The notes under the pieces: generated by a model | What the model was told of the DNA's origin: nothing | Database searches by the model: none | What the model saw: only the letters and a program-made list of their open reading frames with translations | Source: Yersinia rochesterensis | GTDB taxonomy: Bacteria; Pseudomonadota; Gammaproteobacteria; Enterobacterales; Enterobacteriaceae | Direction: 5' to 3' | Assembly (NCBI RefSeq): GCF_003600645.1 | Contig: NZ_CP032482.1 | Coordinates: forward strand, 1,736,001-1,800,000 | Length of the DNA: 64,000 nucleotides | Shown here: positions 38,003 to 46,567 of the stretch, piece after piece | Position numbering within the stretch: position 1 is the first letter of the stretch | How the letters are laid out: each line of letters starts with the position of its first letter | Program-made: the position numbers and the translations under genes

Positions 38003-38130
38003 TTACCCCTCGTCTTTGGCATTGCAGCGGTGTTAGTGGCGCTTGTTCACCCGAATCACAATCTTTGTGTCAGTTCATCAGGAATGATTTACTTGCCGTC
38101 TTGCTGCAACACCAATGACTTTAGGTATAT
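38003..38130. repeat. ERIC-type intergenic repeat between dctP and dctQ
   Basis: About 127 bp run from TTACCCCTCGTCTTTGGCATTGC to CAACACCAATGACTTTAGG. The ends are inverted (GGCATTGCAGC and GCTGCAACACC). The inner TTCACCCGAATCAC and a divergent form of CTCATCGGGATTCGCTCGCTTGCCG match the enterobacterial repetitive intergenic consensus as found in Yersinia. In the transcript it can fold into a long hairpin between binding protein and permease messages, which may set their unequal levels. Confidence 0.6.
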
Positions 38131-38169
38131 ATCGATGGTATTAAAATAATTAATACCGCCAAAAGAATA

Positions 38170-39147
38170 TTATTGGACCGCGCTAATTTGCTGGATTAAG
38201 TCCTGATAATCTTTACCAAATTCATCACGTACCGGCTGAGTGGCTTGATAATAATAGTCATGATCGATTTCATGATATTTCACACCGCCAGCTTTCATTT
38301 TGTCATGAGATTGCTGTACATAGGCTTGCCATAATACCCGCTGTTCTACCTGCGCTTCTTTTGCTAGTTTTAGAATGGTTTGCTGATCTTCAGGAGATAA
38401 TTTATCCCACTTAACTTTCGAATAAAGGAACAATTCTGGAATAATAAAATGGCCGCTCAAAGTATAGTTTTTAACCACTGGCAGGTAGTTATGCGCGACA
38501 AAAGTTGGCTCGTTATTTTCGGTGCCATCAATAACCCCGGTTTGCATCCCGCTGAACACTTCACTGACACCCATACTGAGTGAGTTGGCTCCCATGGCTT
38601 TTAGTGTTGCCAGTGCAATAGGGCTGCCCTGCACTCGGATTTTCATGCCTTTGAGATCTTCTGGTTTAATGACCGGCTGTTTGGTTATGAGATTACGGGT
38701 GCCCGCATCCATCCAACCGAGGAAGACTAATTTTGAGTTTTTATTGTTAGTGATTTTATCGCCAATTTCCTGGCCAATCTTTCCATCAAGCACTTTATGC
38801 AAGTGATCTTCATCGCGGAACATATAGGGCAGAGTAAAGACACTGATCTCCGGTAAAATAGAGGCAACAGGGGTCATGGAAACACGAATAATATCAATGG
38901 CCCCCATTTGAGCCTGCTCTATCATTTGCTTTTCATCACCCAATACCCCGCCGGGGAAAGTTTTAATTTCCAATCGCCCGTCAGTCACGGTCTTCAGTTT
39001 GTCACCCATATTTTTAACTGCGACTACATTGGGATAATCTTTAGGATGAACATCGGCAGCTTTAATTTGCTGGGCGGCGGCTATTTGGCTAAATAAAATA
39101 GCAGCAATAGCCAGACAGAGTGTTGGTAGCGGCTTAGGGAATTTCAT
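38170..39147 (-). CDS. TRAP transporter periplasmic binding protein (DctP type)
   Basis: This 325-aa periplasmic protein has a signal peptide ending near QIAAAQQ. Family features are FPGGVLGDEKQMIEQAQMGAIDI, the arginine motif GMKIRVQGSPIALATLKAMGA that binds a carboxylate, and GVIDGTENNEPTFVAHNY. It is the first gene of the TRAP operon. The conserved arginine supports a carboxylic acid ligand; its identity is not visible. Confidence 0.9.
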   Translation of the reverse strand: MKFPKPLPTLCLAIAAILFSQIAAAQQIKAADVHPKDYPNVVAVKNMGDKLKTVTDGRLEIKTFPGGVLGDEKQMIEQAQMGAIDIIRVSMTPVASILPEISVFTLPYMFRDEDHLHKVLDGKIGQEIGDKITNNKNSKLVFLGWMDAGTRNLITKQPVIKPEDLKGMKIRVQGSPIALATLKAMGANSLSMGVSEVFSGMQTGVIDGTENNEPTFVAHNYLPVVKNYTLSGHFIIPELFLYSKVKWDKLSPEDQQTILKLAKEAQVEQRVLWQAYVQQSHDKMKAGGVKYHEIDHDYYYQATQPVRDEFGKDYQDLIQQISAVQ

Positions 39148-39517
39148 TCAGTGGTCTCCAGAAGTCATTAAAAGAGTAGATAAAAAGAGATTATTTCTAA
39201 TAATTGAATATTTATATAAAAGGGCTATTCCTTTATCCCCAAGGTGATAAACCTAGCGGGTTACATTTGCTTTTAAATTGACCAGTGTCACAGAAAAAGA
39301 AACGTAAGGAACTGCGTTTCAATAATTGTGAAGTGTCATTTCATATGATCTTGTAATCAACCGACCGTGTGGTGATAGACATGAATTATCGGGTTATAAA
39401 TGAGGTGCAACTTGAAGTAGAGAACGTTTTAGTTTAAATAGCGGGGTTCTGATGTTGTGACAAAGAAGGTTAACTACTACTATGAAACGCCATTAATTAA
39501 GATGATTAGGAGAACCT
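39148..39517. promoter_or_regulatory. Divergent spacer upstream of dctP and the PPTase gene
   Basis: This 370-bp spacer holds the divergent promoters. The stretch TGTGAAGTGTCATTTCA at about 39327-39343 resembles a weak CRP site. I see no coding remnant or other structure. Confidence 0.3.
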
Positions 39518-40267
39518 GTGACGTCGGTATTTATCCGTAATTTTACCTTTGCTGCATTACCCGCCGCCGGTCTGAATGATCAACCCTTGTTTCACGGGCT
39601 TCTGGCTAAATGTGATTTTGATGTGAATGAATATCGGGATGAGTTGTTTACCGTATATGGCATCGCGTTTCCGGGCAGTTTACAAAAAGCGGTTGCTAAA
39701 CGGCGTGCTGAATATCTGGCCGGGCGTTTTGTTGCCAGGCAAGTTCTCAATATGTTGGAAGTGCGTGATTATCCGCTGACGAATGGCATCGATCGCGCGC
39801 CACTGTGGCCGACCGGTTTGATCGGCAGCATCAGCCATAATAATCAACGCGCTTTGTGCACCGCACAAATAATAACACCCGCTGCTGAGCCTTTAGAATC
39901 CCAGCGCCGATTGCATGGTATTGGTCTGGATATCGAAAGCTTAATTCCTGTAGAAAGAGCCGCCAACTTGTGGCCGGGTATTCTCAATGAAAAAGAATAT
40001 CAGCATTTACAAGATGGCCCATTACCTTTTAATCACTTGCTAACATTGGCTTTTTCCGCGAAAGAAAGCTTATTTAAAGCGATATACCCACAGCTTGGAC
40101 GTTATTTTGATTTTCTTGAAGCTCAATTACTGAGTTACTCGCTGGACACGGGGCGTTTTGAATTACAATTATTACGAGAGTTAAGTGGAGATTTTCCCGC
40201 AGGGCGCTGTTTTACTGGCTGTTTCACATTAAATGATAGCGATATACAAACACTTATTGCTTACTAA
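39518..40267 (+). CDS. 4'-phosphopantetheinyl transferase, EntD family
   Basis: This 249-aa enzyme transfers the phosphopantetheine arm of CoA to carrier domains. It carries the family motifs: RAPLWPTGLIGSISHNNQRA, the Mg-binding GIGLDIESL, and FSAKESLFKAIYP. It starts at GTG 39518, preceded by TAGGAG five bases upstream. It stands alone between divergent and unrelated genes and is followed by a terminator. It may prime siderophore synthetases, including those of the island at 1-17.9 kb, which shows no PPTase in the visible part; that link is inference. Confidence 0.88.
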   Translation: MTSVFIRNFTFAALPAAGLNDQPLFHGLLAKCDFDVNEYRDELFTVYGIAFPGSLQKAVAKRRAEYLAGRFVARQVLNMLEVRDYPLTNGIDRAPLWPTGLIGSISHNNQRALCTAQIITPAAEPLESQRRLHGIGLDIESLIPVERAANLWPGILNEKEYQHLQDGPLPFNHLLTLAFSAKESLFKAIYPQLGRYFDFLEAQLLSYSLDTGRFELQLLRELSGDFPAGRCFTGCFTLNDSDIQTLIAY

Positions 40268-40289
40268 TCCTGAGAAACTTGCTGTCACT

Positions 40290-40311
40290 GAAAAAGAGCT
40301 AGCTCTTTTTC
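40290..40311 (+). terminator. Terminator after the PPTase gene
   Basis: A perfect 22-bp palindrome centred on AGCTAGCT with A5 and T5 arms (40290-40311) lies 22 bp after the stop. The T-run on the right arm gives a Rho-independent terminator, possibly bidirectional. Confidence 0.65.
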
Positions 40312-40533
40312 ATAAGGTATCCTCCCATTTAGGCCCTCAATTTAAAGCTCAACAATAGGTATTTATACCTAAATAATGGGTAGTGCTACGAATTTACTCT
40401 TCATATAAACATGATTACCATTCACATGGCTAGATACTTAAATAGCCTAATGCCACAAATCGTTTGGTAAATAAATATAAATAAAACTTCAGTATAAATC
40501 GTAAATAAACAAAATATGTAAGGAATACATATA

Positions 40534-41226
40534 ATGAATAGAAATTGCACTTTCGCTATTATCACAGGATTGCTATTAGCCACTTCAAATGTTGTATTTG
40601 CCAATAGTATTGAACAAGAAGGTTATTATGGTTCAATCAAAGTATTGAGAACATTCCAGGATGCTAAAAATATGGACACCAGCAGCCGTCCTGGAATTGG
40701 TTCATTTGTCTCTGGCCAAGATAGCGATAATTTTTACAATGGTTCAATAGCGGCCGGTTATCAATTTGGTAATGGTTGGCGTACTGAAGGTGAATATGTA
40801 GCCAAAAAAAAATCTACTTACACCAGTGGTTCTACTCGCTTCCCAACCAGTTTTAATCATCAATATATCAATGCCGAGCGGTTAATGCTAAATGGCTATC
40901 GTGATATTGCGCTAAGTCATGGTTTCGCTTTATATGGCACATTGGGTATCGGTGTTGCAAAAATTAGCTCAGATGGATGGCAAGGTAATCCTACCCGTCA
41001 ATACGCGAGTAGCACACAGAACAATCTGACCTATACAATTGGCACCGGTGTTAGTTATTCACCTATAGAATCACTGATTTTAGACCTTGGCTATCGCTAT
41101 ACTGATATGGGGGATGTTCAAAGTGGTTTCAATCAGTTTGCAAATGCCAGAGCATTACAAGATGAACAGATGAAAGCACGTTTGGTTTCCAGCGAATTTT
41201 TATTGGGTATACGTTACATATTTTAA
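40534..41226 (+). CDS. Small outer-membrane beta-barrel protein (opacity-porin type)
   Basis: This 230-aa protein has a signal peptide ending near VVFA, alternating strands such as GSIAAGYQFGNGWRTEGEYVAK and LILDLGYRYTDMGD, and the C-terminal LLGIRYIF with terminal Phe used for barrel insertion. This layout fits eight-stranded adhesin/opacity-like porins. I do not recognise a named gene. It has its own promoter region and terminator and is monocistronic. An adhesion or serum-resistance role would be by analogy only. Confidence 0.7.
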   Translation: MNRNCTFAIITGLLLATSNVVFANSIEQEGYYGSIKVLRTFQDAKNMDTSSRPGIGSFVSGQDSDNFYNGSIAAGYQFGNGWRTEGEYVAKKKSTYTSGSTRFPTSFNHQYINAERLMLNGYRDIALSHGFALYGTLGIGVAKISSDGWQGNPTRQYASSTQNNLTYTIGTGVSYSPIESLILDLGYRYTDMGDVQSGFNQFANARALQDEQMKARLVSSEFLLGIRYIF

Positions 41227-41234
41227 CCTTTCCT

Positions 41235-41256
41235 ATCCCTGCTTTCGCGGGGATTT
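41235..41256 (+). terminator. Terminator after the outer-membrane protein gene
   Basis: ATCCCTGC and GCGGGGAT form a short stem around TTTC, followed by TTTTA, 8 bp after the stop codon. Confidence 0.6.
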
Positions 41257-41596
41257 TATCCCTAATACTAATCAAATTGATATCAAAAATGGGGTAATAG
41301 ACAGTTATTAAGGTCAAACGACCAGCTTGGTGAAATGGCGTTACTCATGTCAATCCCAATGGTTTTTTCCATAGCGAAGAATACATTTAGTTTGACCACA
41401 AAAACGATTCTCAGCAAGGGCCAGGGCCATTAGGCGCGCCTAAACGCCGAGTTTATACATGACTTCAATAGATTGAAGGATAGCTCCTAATCTGCTGTTA
41501 TCGGCCTTGTCATTATTTTAAATTATTTTTAGTTGGAAAATTTAATGGGAATAGACTAAATATTTAGCTACCAAAAATATTTATTGATAGGACATC
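41257..41596. other. Intergenic spacer with a GC-rich palindrome
   Basis: No convincing gene is seen in this 340-bp spacer. A perfect 14-bp palindrome, TTAGGCGCGCCTAA (41430-41443), stands out in AT-rich surroundings. The last 100 bp are AT-rich and probably contain the lpxO promoter. Confidence 0.4.
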
Positions 41597-42499
41597 ATGA
41601 AATATATAGTGCTATTGGTTTTCATCTTGTGTGTAGCCTATGTGCATTTCCGTGGGAAAGTGCGTTATAGATTTTGGCGTCAGCTCTCAGACCATTCGAC
41701 ATTTGTTTCTCCGATCAATGTCTTCATGTATTTATTCTCACGCGTTCCCACCACGCCCTATTTAAAGCAGGATCTTTTCCCCGAACTGACCGTGTTGCGA
41801 GATAACTGGTTAAAAATTCGGGAAGAAGGTCAGGCGTTAATGGAAATCCAGCAAATCAAAGCATCAGATAAATATAATGATGCTGGTTTTAATTCTTTTT
41901 TTAAAACGGGTTGGAAGCGCTTTTACTTGAAATGGTATGAAGACAGCCACCCATCGGCAATGACATTGTGCCCACACACCACCACATTATTAAAAGGATT
42001 GCCATCGGTGAAAGCGGCGATGTTTGCTGAGTTGCCGGACGGCAGCCGTTTACCTCGCCACCGTGATCCTTATGCAGGTTCTTTGCGTTACCACCTTGGC
42101 TTAATAACGCCGAATGATGACCGCTGCTTTATTGATGTTGATGGCACCACTTATAGCTGGCGTGACGGTGAAGGAATATTGTTTGATGAAACCTATATTC
42201 ACTATGCCGAAAATCACAGTGGACAAAACCGGCTCATTTTATTTTGTGATATTGAACGCCCGATGCGCTATCGCTGGGCACAATGGATTAACCATTGGTT
42301 GGGCCGTCATTTAATGAGTGCCGCCACGGCCCCCAATGAAGAAGGGGATAGAACCGGTGGTGTCAACCGAGCGTTCAAATATATCTATGCGGTACGAAAG
42401 GTGGGTAAACGCTTAAAAGCCTGGAACCGCACAATTTATTATCTGATTAAATGGATTTTATTTGGTGGTATTGCTGCACTGATTTTTTATGCGCTGTAA
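41597..42499 (+). CDS. lpxO: Lipid A 2-hydroxylase, LpxO-like (Fe/2-oxoglutarate dioxygenase)
   Basis: This 300-aa membrane-anchored enzyme belongs to the aspartyl/asparaginyl beta-hydroxylase family, with LpxO as the enterobacterial member that makes 2-hydroxymyristate on lipid A. There is a helix at each end (YIVLLVFILCVAYVHF and IKWILFGGIAALIFYAL). The iron ligands are the HxD in PRHRDPY and a distal histidine in YIHYAEN; the 2-oxoglutarate arginine is in GQNRLILFCDIERP. Length matches LpxO (302 aa). It is followed by a good terminator. Confidence 0.9.
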   Translation: MKYIVLLVFILCVAYVHFRGKVRYRFWRQLSDHSTFVSPINVFMYLFSRVPTTPYLKQDLFPELTVLRDNWLKIREEGQALMEIQQIKASDKYNDAGFNSFFKTGWKRFYLKWYEDSHPSAMTLCPHTTTLLKGLPSVKAAMFAELPDGSRLPRHRDPYAGSLRYHLGLITPNDDRCFIDVDGTTYSWRDGEGILFDETYIHYAENHSGQNRLILFCDIERPMRYRWAQWINHWLGRHLMSAATAPNEEGDRTGGVNRAFKYIYAVRKVGKRLKAWNRTIYYLIKWILFGGIAALIFYAL

Positions 42500-42566
42500 T
42501 ACTGTTTATGTGCTGTAGCACTTTTTACACGCGGTAGTACTTTCCTGCAAAACAAGCTAATCATCA

Positions 42567-42606
42567 AATAGCCCACTGAGGTTTCCTCCAGTGGGCTATT
42601 TATTTT
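42567..42606 (+). terminator. Terminator after lpxO
   Basis: ATAGCCCACTG pairs with CAGTGGGCTAT around AGGTTTCCTC-type loop bases, followed by TTATTTTA. It is a textbook intrinsic terminator. Confidence 0.85.
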
Positions 42607-42687
42607 ATGTCGCCACACAAATAATTAATCTAGTTAACACTATGATTTAAAAGTAAATATATAAATTTCATATTCCAGCGTATATTG

Positions 42688-42858
42688 ATGGCAACCGTGT
42701 TATTGACCACCACATTCGGTGTCCTGGCCAATGAATTTGTGATGGCATCTCGAGACAGTAACTATGGCGAAGCGATGCAATATGCTGCTGATCAATATCA
42801 GAAATCACATCCAGACACTAAGATAACGCTGGTTAAGCACCCGCCAGCCGGTGTCGGA
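42688..42858 (+). pseudogene. Fragment of a periplasmic solute-binding protein
   Basis: A short frame gives a signal-like LLTTTFGVLANEF and then MASRDSNYGEAMQYAADQYQ and HPDTKITLV, which looks like the mature N-terminus of a family 1 sugar-type binding protein. No further similarity follows, and the frame runs into the 3' end of the pseudouridine synthase gene on the other strand. The normal protein would be about 400 aa, so this is probably a relic. The identity is tentative. Confidence 0.35.
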
Positions 42859-42952
42859 CATGGCGAAACAAGCGCTGCGGTTACCAGAAAAAATGGTGTG
42901 CGGCAGCGGATAGCGGGCACTTTGTCATTAACCTTAAACGGGCTTTTCTCAT

Positions 42953-43660
42953 TCAAAACGGGCAGGCATTACGGGTTTTGACCCACTCTTTGCTGATGGG
43001 ATGAATAAAATGTAGCTCACTGGCATGCAGCATCAGCCGCGGTGTTTGCTCGGTGCCTGGTAGCAGGCGACCGCCATATAAGTCGCAGCCCCAAATAGGG
43101 TGGCCCAACTGCTGGCAGTGGATGCGGAGTTGATGGGTACGCCCGGTCTCCGGGGTTAGCTGTACCCGTGTCAATGGCAGTAATCTATTGTTTTCCAACT
43201 TATTGTCTTCCAACTCGTGATAAAAACGCTCAATGACCTGATAGTGGGAACGGGCGGGTTTGCCGTTGATTGGGCAAATCGACATCAGTGGGAACAGTGC
43301 TGGGTCTTTGGCAATCGCCGCGTCTATGATTCCTTCGTTGTCGTCCAGATGTCCACAAAGCAGTGCGCTGTACACCTTGGTTACGGTGCGCTGACTGAAC
43401 TGCTGGCAGAGGGCAGCATTAATAGCTTTATTGCGGGCAATCACCATCAGCCCGGAAGTCCCAAAATCAAGGCGATGAACCAGAGTACAGCCGGGGAATA
43501 TTTGTACCAGCCGATGATGCACCGAGTCGAGATTTTGTGGGTTTTTCCCCGAAAGGCTGAGCAGCCCAGCAGGTTTATTGATCAGCACCAAATGCTCGTC
43601 CTGATAGAGAATCTCTATCTTGTCATGGCACGGTGGGGCAATAAAGGTATCGTAAATCAT
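42953..43660 (-). CDS. RluA-family pseudouridine synthase
   Basis: This RNA-modifying enzyme has about 235 aa. The catalytic motif is VHRLDFGTSGLMV, with the nucleophilic Asp. Supporting parts are YQDEHLVLINKPAGLLS and the C-terminal LTPETGRTHQLRIHCQQLGHPI. The start MIYDTFIAPP at 43660 is chosen; upstream in-frame codons reach back into the tRNA terminator. No S4 domain is present, as in RluA and TruC. Which uridine in rRNA or tRNA is modified cannot be told. Confidence 0.88.
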   Translation of the reverse strand: MIYDTFIAPPCHDKIEILYQDEHLVLINKPAGLLSLSGKNPQNLDSVHHRLVQIFPGCTLVHRLDFGTSGLMVIARNKAINAALCQQFSQRTVTKVYSALLCGHLDDNEGIIDAAIAKDPALFPLMSICPINGKPARSHYQVIERFYHELEDNKLENNRLLPLTRVQLTPETGRTHQLRIHCQQLGHPIWGCDLYGGRLLPGTEQTPRLMLHASELHFIHPISKEWVKTRNACPF

Positions 43661-43770
43661 AGACATCAGGTTGCCCGAAGGGGAAGTGGGGTGGGATAAT
43701 AACCAACTTTCAGCTGGCTGGCGAATCTGGCCGCCGATTGCTATAACCGCCCACCAACAGCTAAATAGCA

Positions 43771-43803
43771 AAAAGCCCGCTTAGTTTCCTAAGCGGGCTT
43801 TTC
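43771..43803 (-). terminator. Terminator of tRNA-Asn
   Basis: AAGCCCGCTTAG and CTAAGCGGGCTT form a 12-bp stem with T-rich flanks on both strands. On the minus strand it ends 6 bp after the tRNA-Asn 3' end. The tRNA-Asn copy at 17.9 kb lacks this element. Confidence 0.9.
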
Positions 43804-43808
43804 TAATA

Positions 43809-43884
43809 TGGCTCCTCTGACTGGACTCGAACCAGTGACATACGGATTAACAGTCCGCCGTTCTACCGACTGAACTACAGAGGA
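43809..43884 (-). tRNA. tRNA-Asn (GTT), intact locus
   Basis: This gene is identical over 76 nt to the copy at 17942-18017, including encoded CCA and the upstream leader TCGTGTGAACGGGGCG (as read on the plus strand). It is followed by a normal terminator, so it is not island-occupied. mtfA lies next to it, as in E. coli, where mtfA is near an asn tRNA. Confidence 0.97.
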
Positions 43885-43902
43885 ATCGTGTGAACGGGGC
43901 GC

Positions 43903-43931
43903 ATGATATCTAGCATGCCCGATACTGTCAA
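43903..43931 (-). promoter_or_regulatory. tRNA-Asn promoter
   Basis: On the minus strand TTGACA (43931-43926) and TATCAT (43908-43903) are 17 nt apart, followed by the GC-rich discriminator GCGCCCC. Confidence 0.85.
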
Positions 43932-44051
43932 CGCTAAATTGGTACATTTGGCTCGACTGCTCAGCATCTGAGCAAGACAGAGAGAGATAATGGCTAAATC
44001 AGGTGAATTCGCCATTTTATGCCTTTATGGTTTAAGGCGTTGAGCCAATAA

Positions 44052-44855
44052 CTAATTCAGTGGATGCAAGATCTCGGCGTTTTTATTATCGTTTTCCCAC
44101 CGTTTTAGTCTGGCCAGCGGGTCTTGACGATAAAAAGTACAGAAATGCTGGTAAACCGCCGGGAAACGGTTTTCCAATAGCTCAGGTGCACTGAAAAAAT
44201 ATTCGGATAACACCGCAAAACATTCAGCAGGATCACTGGCGGCGTATGCATCCATACTGGCAGCGTCGACACCCACCATATCTATCTCATCTTGAATATT
44301 ATCCATCGCCTGATGTAGGTCATATTCCCACGCCGCAACATCACGCATGGCAATCGGTGGCACGCCGTTTGAGTGACCGCCATTGCGCATGTCCAGTTTG
44401 TGGGCCGCCTCATGAATAACCAAATTAAAACCTGACAAATCAAACGAGTCCTGAATATCTTGCCAATTCAGTACAATCGGCCCCTGTTCCCAACTCTGAC
44501 CGGACTGCACTGTTTTCCCGGTGTGGACCAAGCCCGCATCATCTTGCCAGTCGTCATCAACCACAAAAGGGGACGGATAAATCAGCACTTCATGGAAACC
44601 GTCTAGCCATTTAGCCCCCAACTCCATCACTGGCAGGGCGAATAACAGTGTTAAGCGAGCCTGCATCAACGGCGTTAATACTAACCCTTGCAGTGGTAGC
44701 AGGCGTTTTTGTTGCAGCAAATGGCTGGCGACAGAAATCAGCCGCTGTTGCTCCTCGTCATTTAAAGGTGCCAATAGAGGGATATTCAGCGCTTCACGCC
44801 ACTGTGCAAGCATCTCCGCTTGCGGTTGATTTGCTTTCCACAGCCACTTAATCAT
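44052..44855 (-). CDS. mtfA: Mlc titration factor A / M90 metallopeptidase
   Basis: This cytosolic zinc peptidase of about 267 aa binds and inactivates the repressor Mlc in E. coli, thereby derepressing ptsG. The HExxH zinc site appears as IHEAAHKLD near residue 150. [21 protein letters not shown] and [20 protein letters not shown] match E. coli MtfA closely. The start [10 protein letters not shown] at 44855 equals the E. coli start; a longer frame to 44915 is less likely. Confidence 0.93.
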   Translation of the reverse strand: MIKWLWKANQPQAEMLAQWREALNIPLLAPLNDEEQQRLISVASHLLQQKRLLPLQGLVLTPLMQARLTLLFALPVMELGAKWLDGFHEVLIYPSPFVVDDDWQDDAGLVHTGKTVQSGQSWEQGPIVLNWQDIQDSFDLSGFNLVIHEAAHKLDMRNGGHSNGVPPIAMRDVAAWEYDLHQAMDNIQDEIDMVGVDAASMDAYAASDPAECFAVLSEYFFSAPELLENRFPAVYQHFCTFYRQDPLARLKRWENDNKNAEILHPLN

Positions 44856-45242
44856 CAGGTTGCTCACAAAGTGATAATTCGAACGTCTAAAGCAGGGAAG
44901 TGTTGTTGTAAACATGCCGTAAAAAGGGGCATGAACGCAACCGTTTCATGAAGAGATACCCGAGCACTTGAAAGGCCCGCCTCGCAAACTGATGAAGATA
45001 TCCGTTTTCTGAGGGGCAAAACGCCTCATGCTCTTTCATTATTCAAGCACTTATAGAAAAAAAATTCAGCGATCTTTATCACAGTAAGTTGGCAAAGCAA
45101 GGCGATAAATAATACATCCGGCTTGCTCATTGCTTGCTGGTAATCGTTTGCTGATATTCACCCCACAAATCAATACCAGCGCAAATGACCCTATCAGTGT
45201 AGCTCTACGCCATTGTGATCAGGTTGATTTTATTGGCGGCCG
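44856..45242. other. Intergenic spacer upstream of mtfA
   Basis: This stretch holds the mtfA promoter side and no complete gene. On the plus strand from about 45147 to 45287 an open stretch reads with protein-like composition (VDFIGGRYTADALAGK), but I do not recognise it and it ends at the IS boundary. It may be a gene fragment or chance. Confidence 0.3.
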
Positions 45243-45299
45243 CTATACCGCAGATGCTTTAGCTGGCAAGGCAACTGGTTGCTGCTTAAGTTGACCATA
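45243..45299 (-). pseudogene. Possible C-terminal scrap of the interrupted sugar kinase
   Basis: Just outside the IS1111-group element the minus strand reads YGQLKQQPVALPAKASAV and then TAG at 45245-45243. A Tyr-x-x-Leu tail of this kind ends many FGGY kinases. If correct, the kinase lost its middle, and the IS now lies between the two scraps. Very short, so tentative. Confidence 0.25.
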
Positions 45300-45311
45300 T
45301 ATGGACGCCCC

Positions 45312-45532
45312 GGATGTTACAAGTACTGGTTCGATACGGTTTGCGACCATATATCCGGCGTCATAAGTAGGTAAAGTTACCTGCGCCATGATGTTATCCG
45401 AACCCTGTTTCCTTATCACTACACCGGTATATTATTACCCAGGTCAACTTCAGGCTGTTACAGGGACGGTAGCCGTTTTCTCATCAGTGCCTGCAAACTC
45501 AGAGAGACATGTTTTCTTTAACGAGTATTGAG
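45312..45532 (-). ncRNA. Candidate guide (seek/bridge) RNA region of the IS1111-group element
   Basis: IS110-family recombinases use an RNA from their non-coding end to choose target and donor sites. In the IS1111 group this end lies downstream of the transposase gene, which here is this 221-bp stretch. It contains paired segments such as GTTACAAGTACTGG and repeats of GACCATATAT near the boundary. No fold was computed; assignment is by position and family knowledge. Confidence 0.4.
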
Positions 45533-46567
45533 TTAATTCGCAGTAAAAGCCTTGCTCATATTAAAATCAACGCCATCGGTCAGTATTCGCCAGATGATTC
45601 TGGTCAGTTTATTCGCCAAAGCTACGGTGGTTTTCAGAAACCCTCGCCTTGCCTCGAGCCTCTTCAGCCAAAGACCTAGGTTGTCATCACGTTTTTTCAC
45701 GCAGCGCATCACTGAGCGCGCGCCATGGATGACTAATGTTCTCAGGCTGCGATTGCCGTTTTTGGTCACAGAAGACAACCTTTGTTTTCCTCCTGAACTG
45801 TGCTGCCGGGGAACCAGGCCGCACCATGCGGATAATTCTCTGCCGTTGGAGAATTGTACTGCATCAACTTCACTGATAAATGCTGCAGCGATAAGCGGGC
45901 CAACACCAGGGACTGTTAATAAATGGCGATATGCTGTTTGTTGTGAAGACAATGCAGCCATTTCTTTATCCAGATAGGTAACGCGTTCATTGAGCGCCTG
46001 CATATCTTCCCGCAATAAAGAAAGCAATCGGCGAAGTGTGAAAGTTAAATTGTTAGATGCATCTTCAATAAGTTCAGGTAGCTGCTGCTGGAGACGCTGG
46101 ATCCCAACGGGAAGAATGAGGCCGTTTTCAGCGAGCAAAGAACGAAGCTGGTTAGCCAGCGCGGTTCTCTGCTCAACCATCAGTTGACGGGTATTCCGCA
46201 GTGCTTTGATATCCTGCTGTTCCGTGGTTTTAACCGGAACAAAGTGGATACCAGGGCGGCATGCTGTTTCACAAATTGCCAGAGCATCGTTTGCATCGTT
46301 CTTCTGGCTTCTGACAAATGCTTTCACGTGCTGTGCGGGTATAAGCCTTACGCTATACCCCATAGAACTGAGGGTTCGCCCCCAGAAATGAGAGGTTGAA
46401 CAAGCCTCCATCGCGATTAAAGTACCCGGCTCAAACTGGCGAAGCGTATCCAGCAATTTCTGACGTGATATTTTTCTGTTCCAGGCAACGGAACCATCAA
46501 CCATCCAAACACATACCTGAAAAACAGATTTGGCAATATCGATACCAACAACTCTGATTGTGTTCAT
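45533..46567 (-). CDS. IS1111-group DEDD transposase
   Basis: This 344-aa recombinase has an N-terminal RuvC-like DEDD domain (GIDIAKSVFQV, AMEACSTSHFW, KNDANDALAICE) and a C-terminal IS116/IS110 domain (LTVPGVGPLIAAAFISEV, SGGKQRLSSVTKNGNRSLR) with the conserved serine region. It looks complete and uninterrupted, so the element may be active. Start ATG at 46567. Confidence 0.93.
   Translation of the reverse strand: MNTIRVVGIDIAKSVFQVCVWMVDGSVAWNRKISRQKLLDTLRQFEPGTLIAMEACSTSHFWGRTLSSMGYSVRLIPAQHVKAFVRSQKNDANDALAICETACRPGIHFVPVKTTEQQDIKALRNTRQLMVEQRTALANQLRSLLAENGLILPVGIQRLQQQLPELIEDASNNLTFTLRRLLSLLREDMQALNERVTYLDKEMAALSSQQTAYRHLLTVPGVGPLIAAAFISEVDAVQFSNGRELSAWCGLVPRQHSSGGKQRLSSVTKNGNRSLRTLVIHGARSVMRCVKKRDDNLGLWLKRLEARRGFLKTTVALANKLTRIIWRILTDGVDFNMSKAFTAN

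Noticed and set aside
45147..45287. Plus-strand protein-like stretch (VDFIGGRYTADALAGK) before the IS
   Set aside because: No recognised family, no start codon with ribosome site, and it overlaps the possible kinase tail on the other strand.
45552..45977. 141-codon plus-strand frame opposite the IS1111-group transposase
   Set aside because: The transposase frame is complete with all motifs; the other is a shadow.
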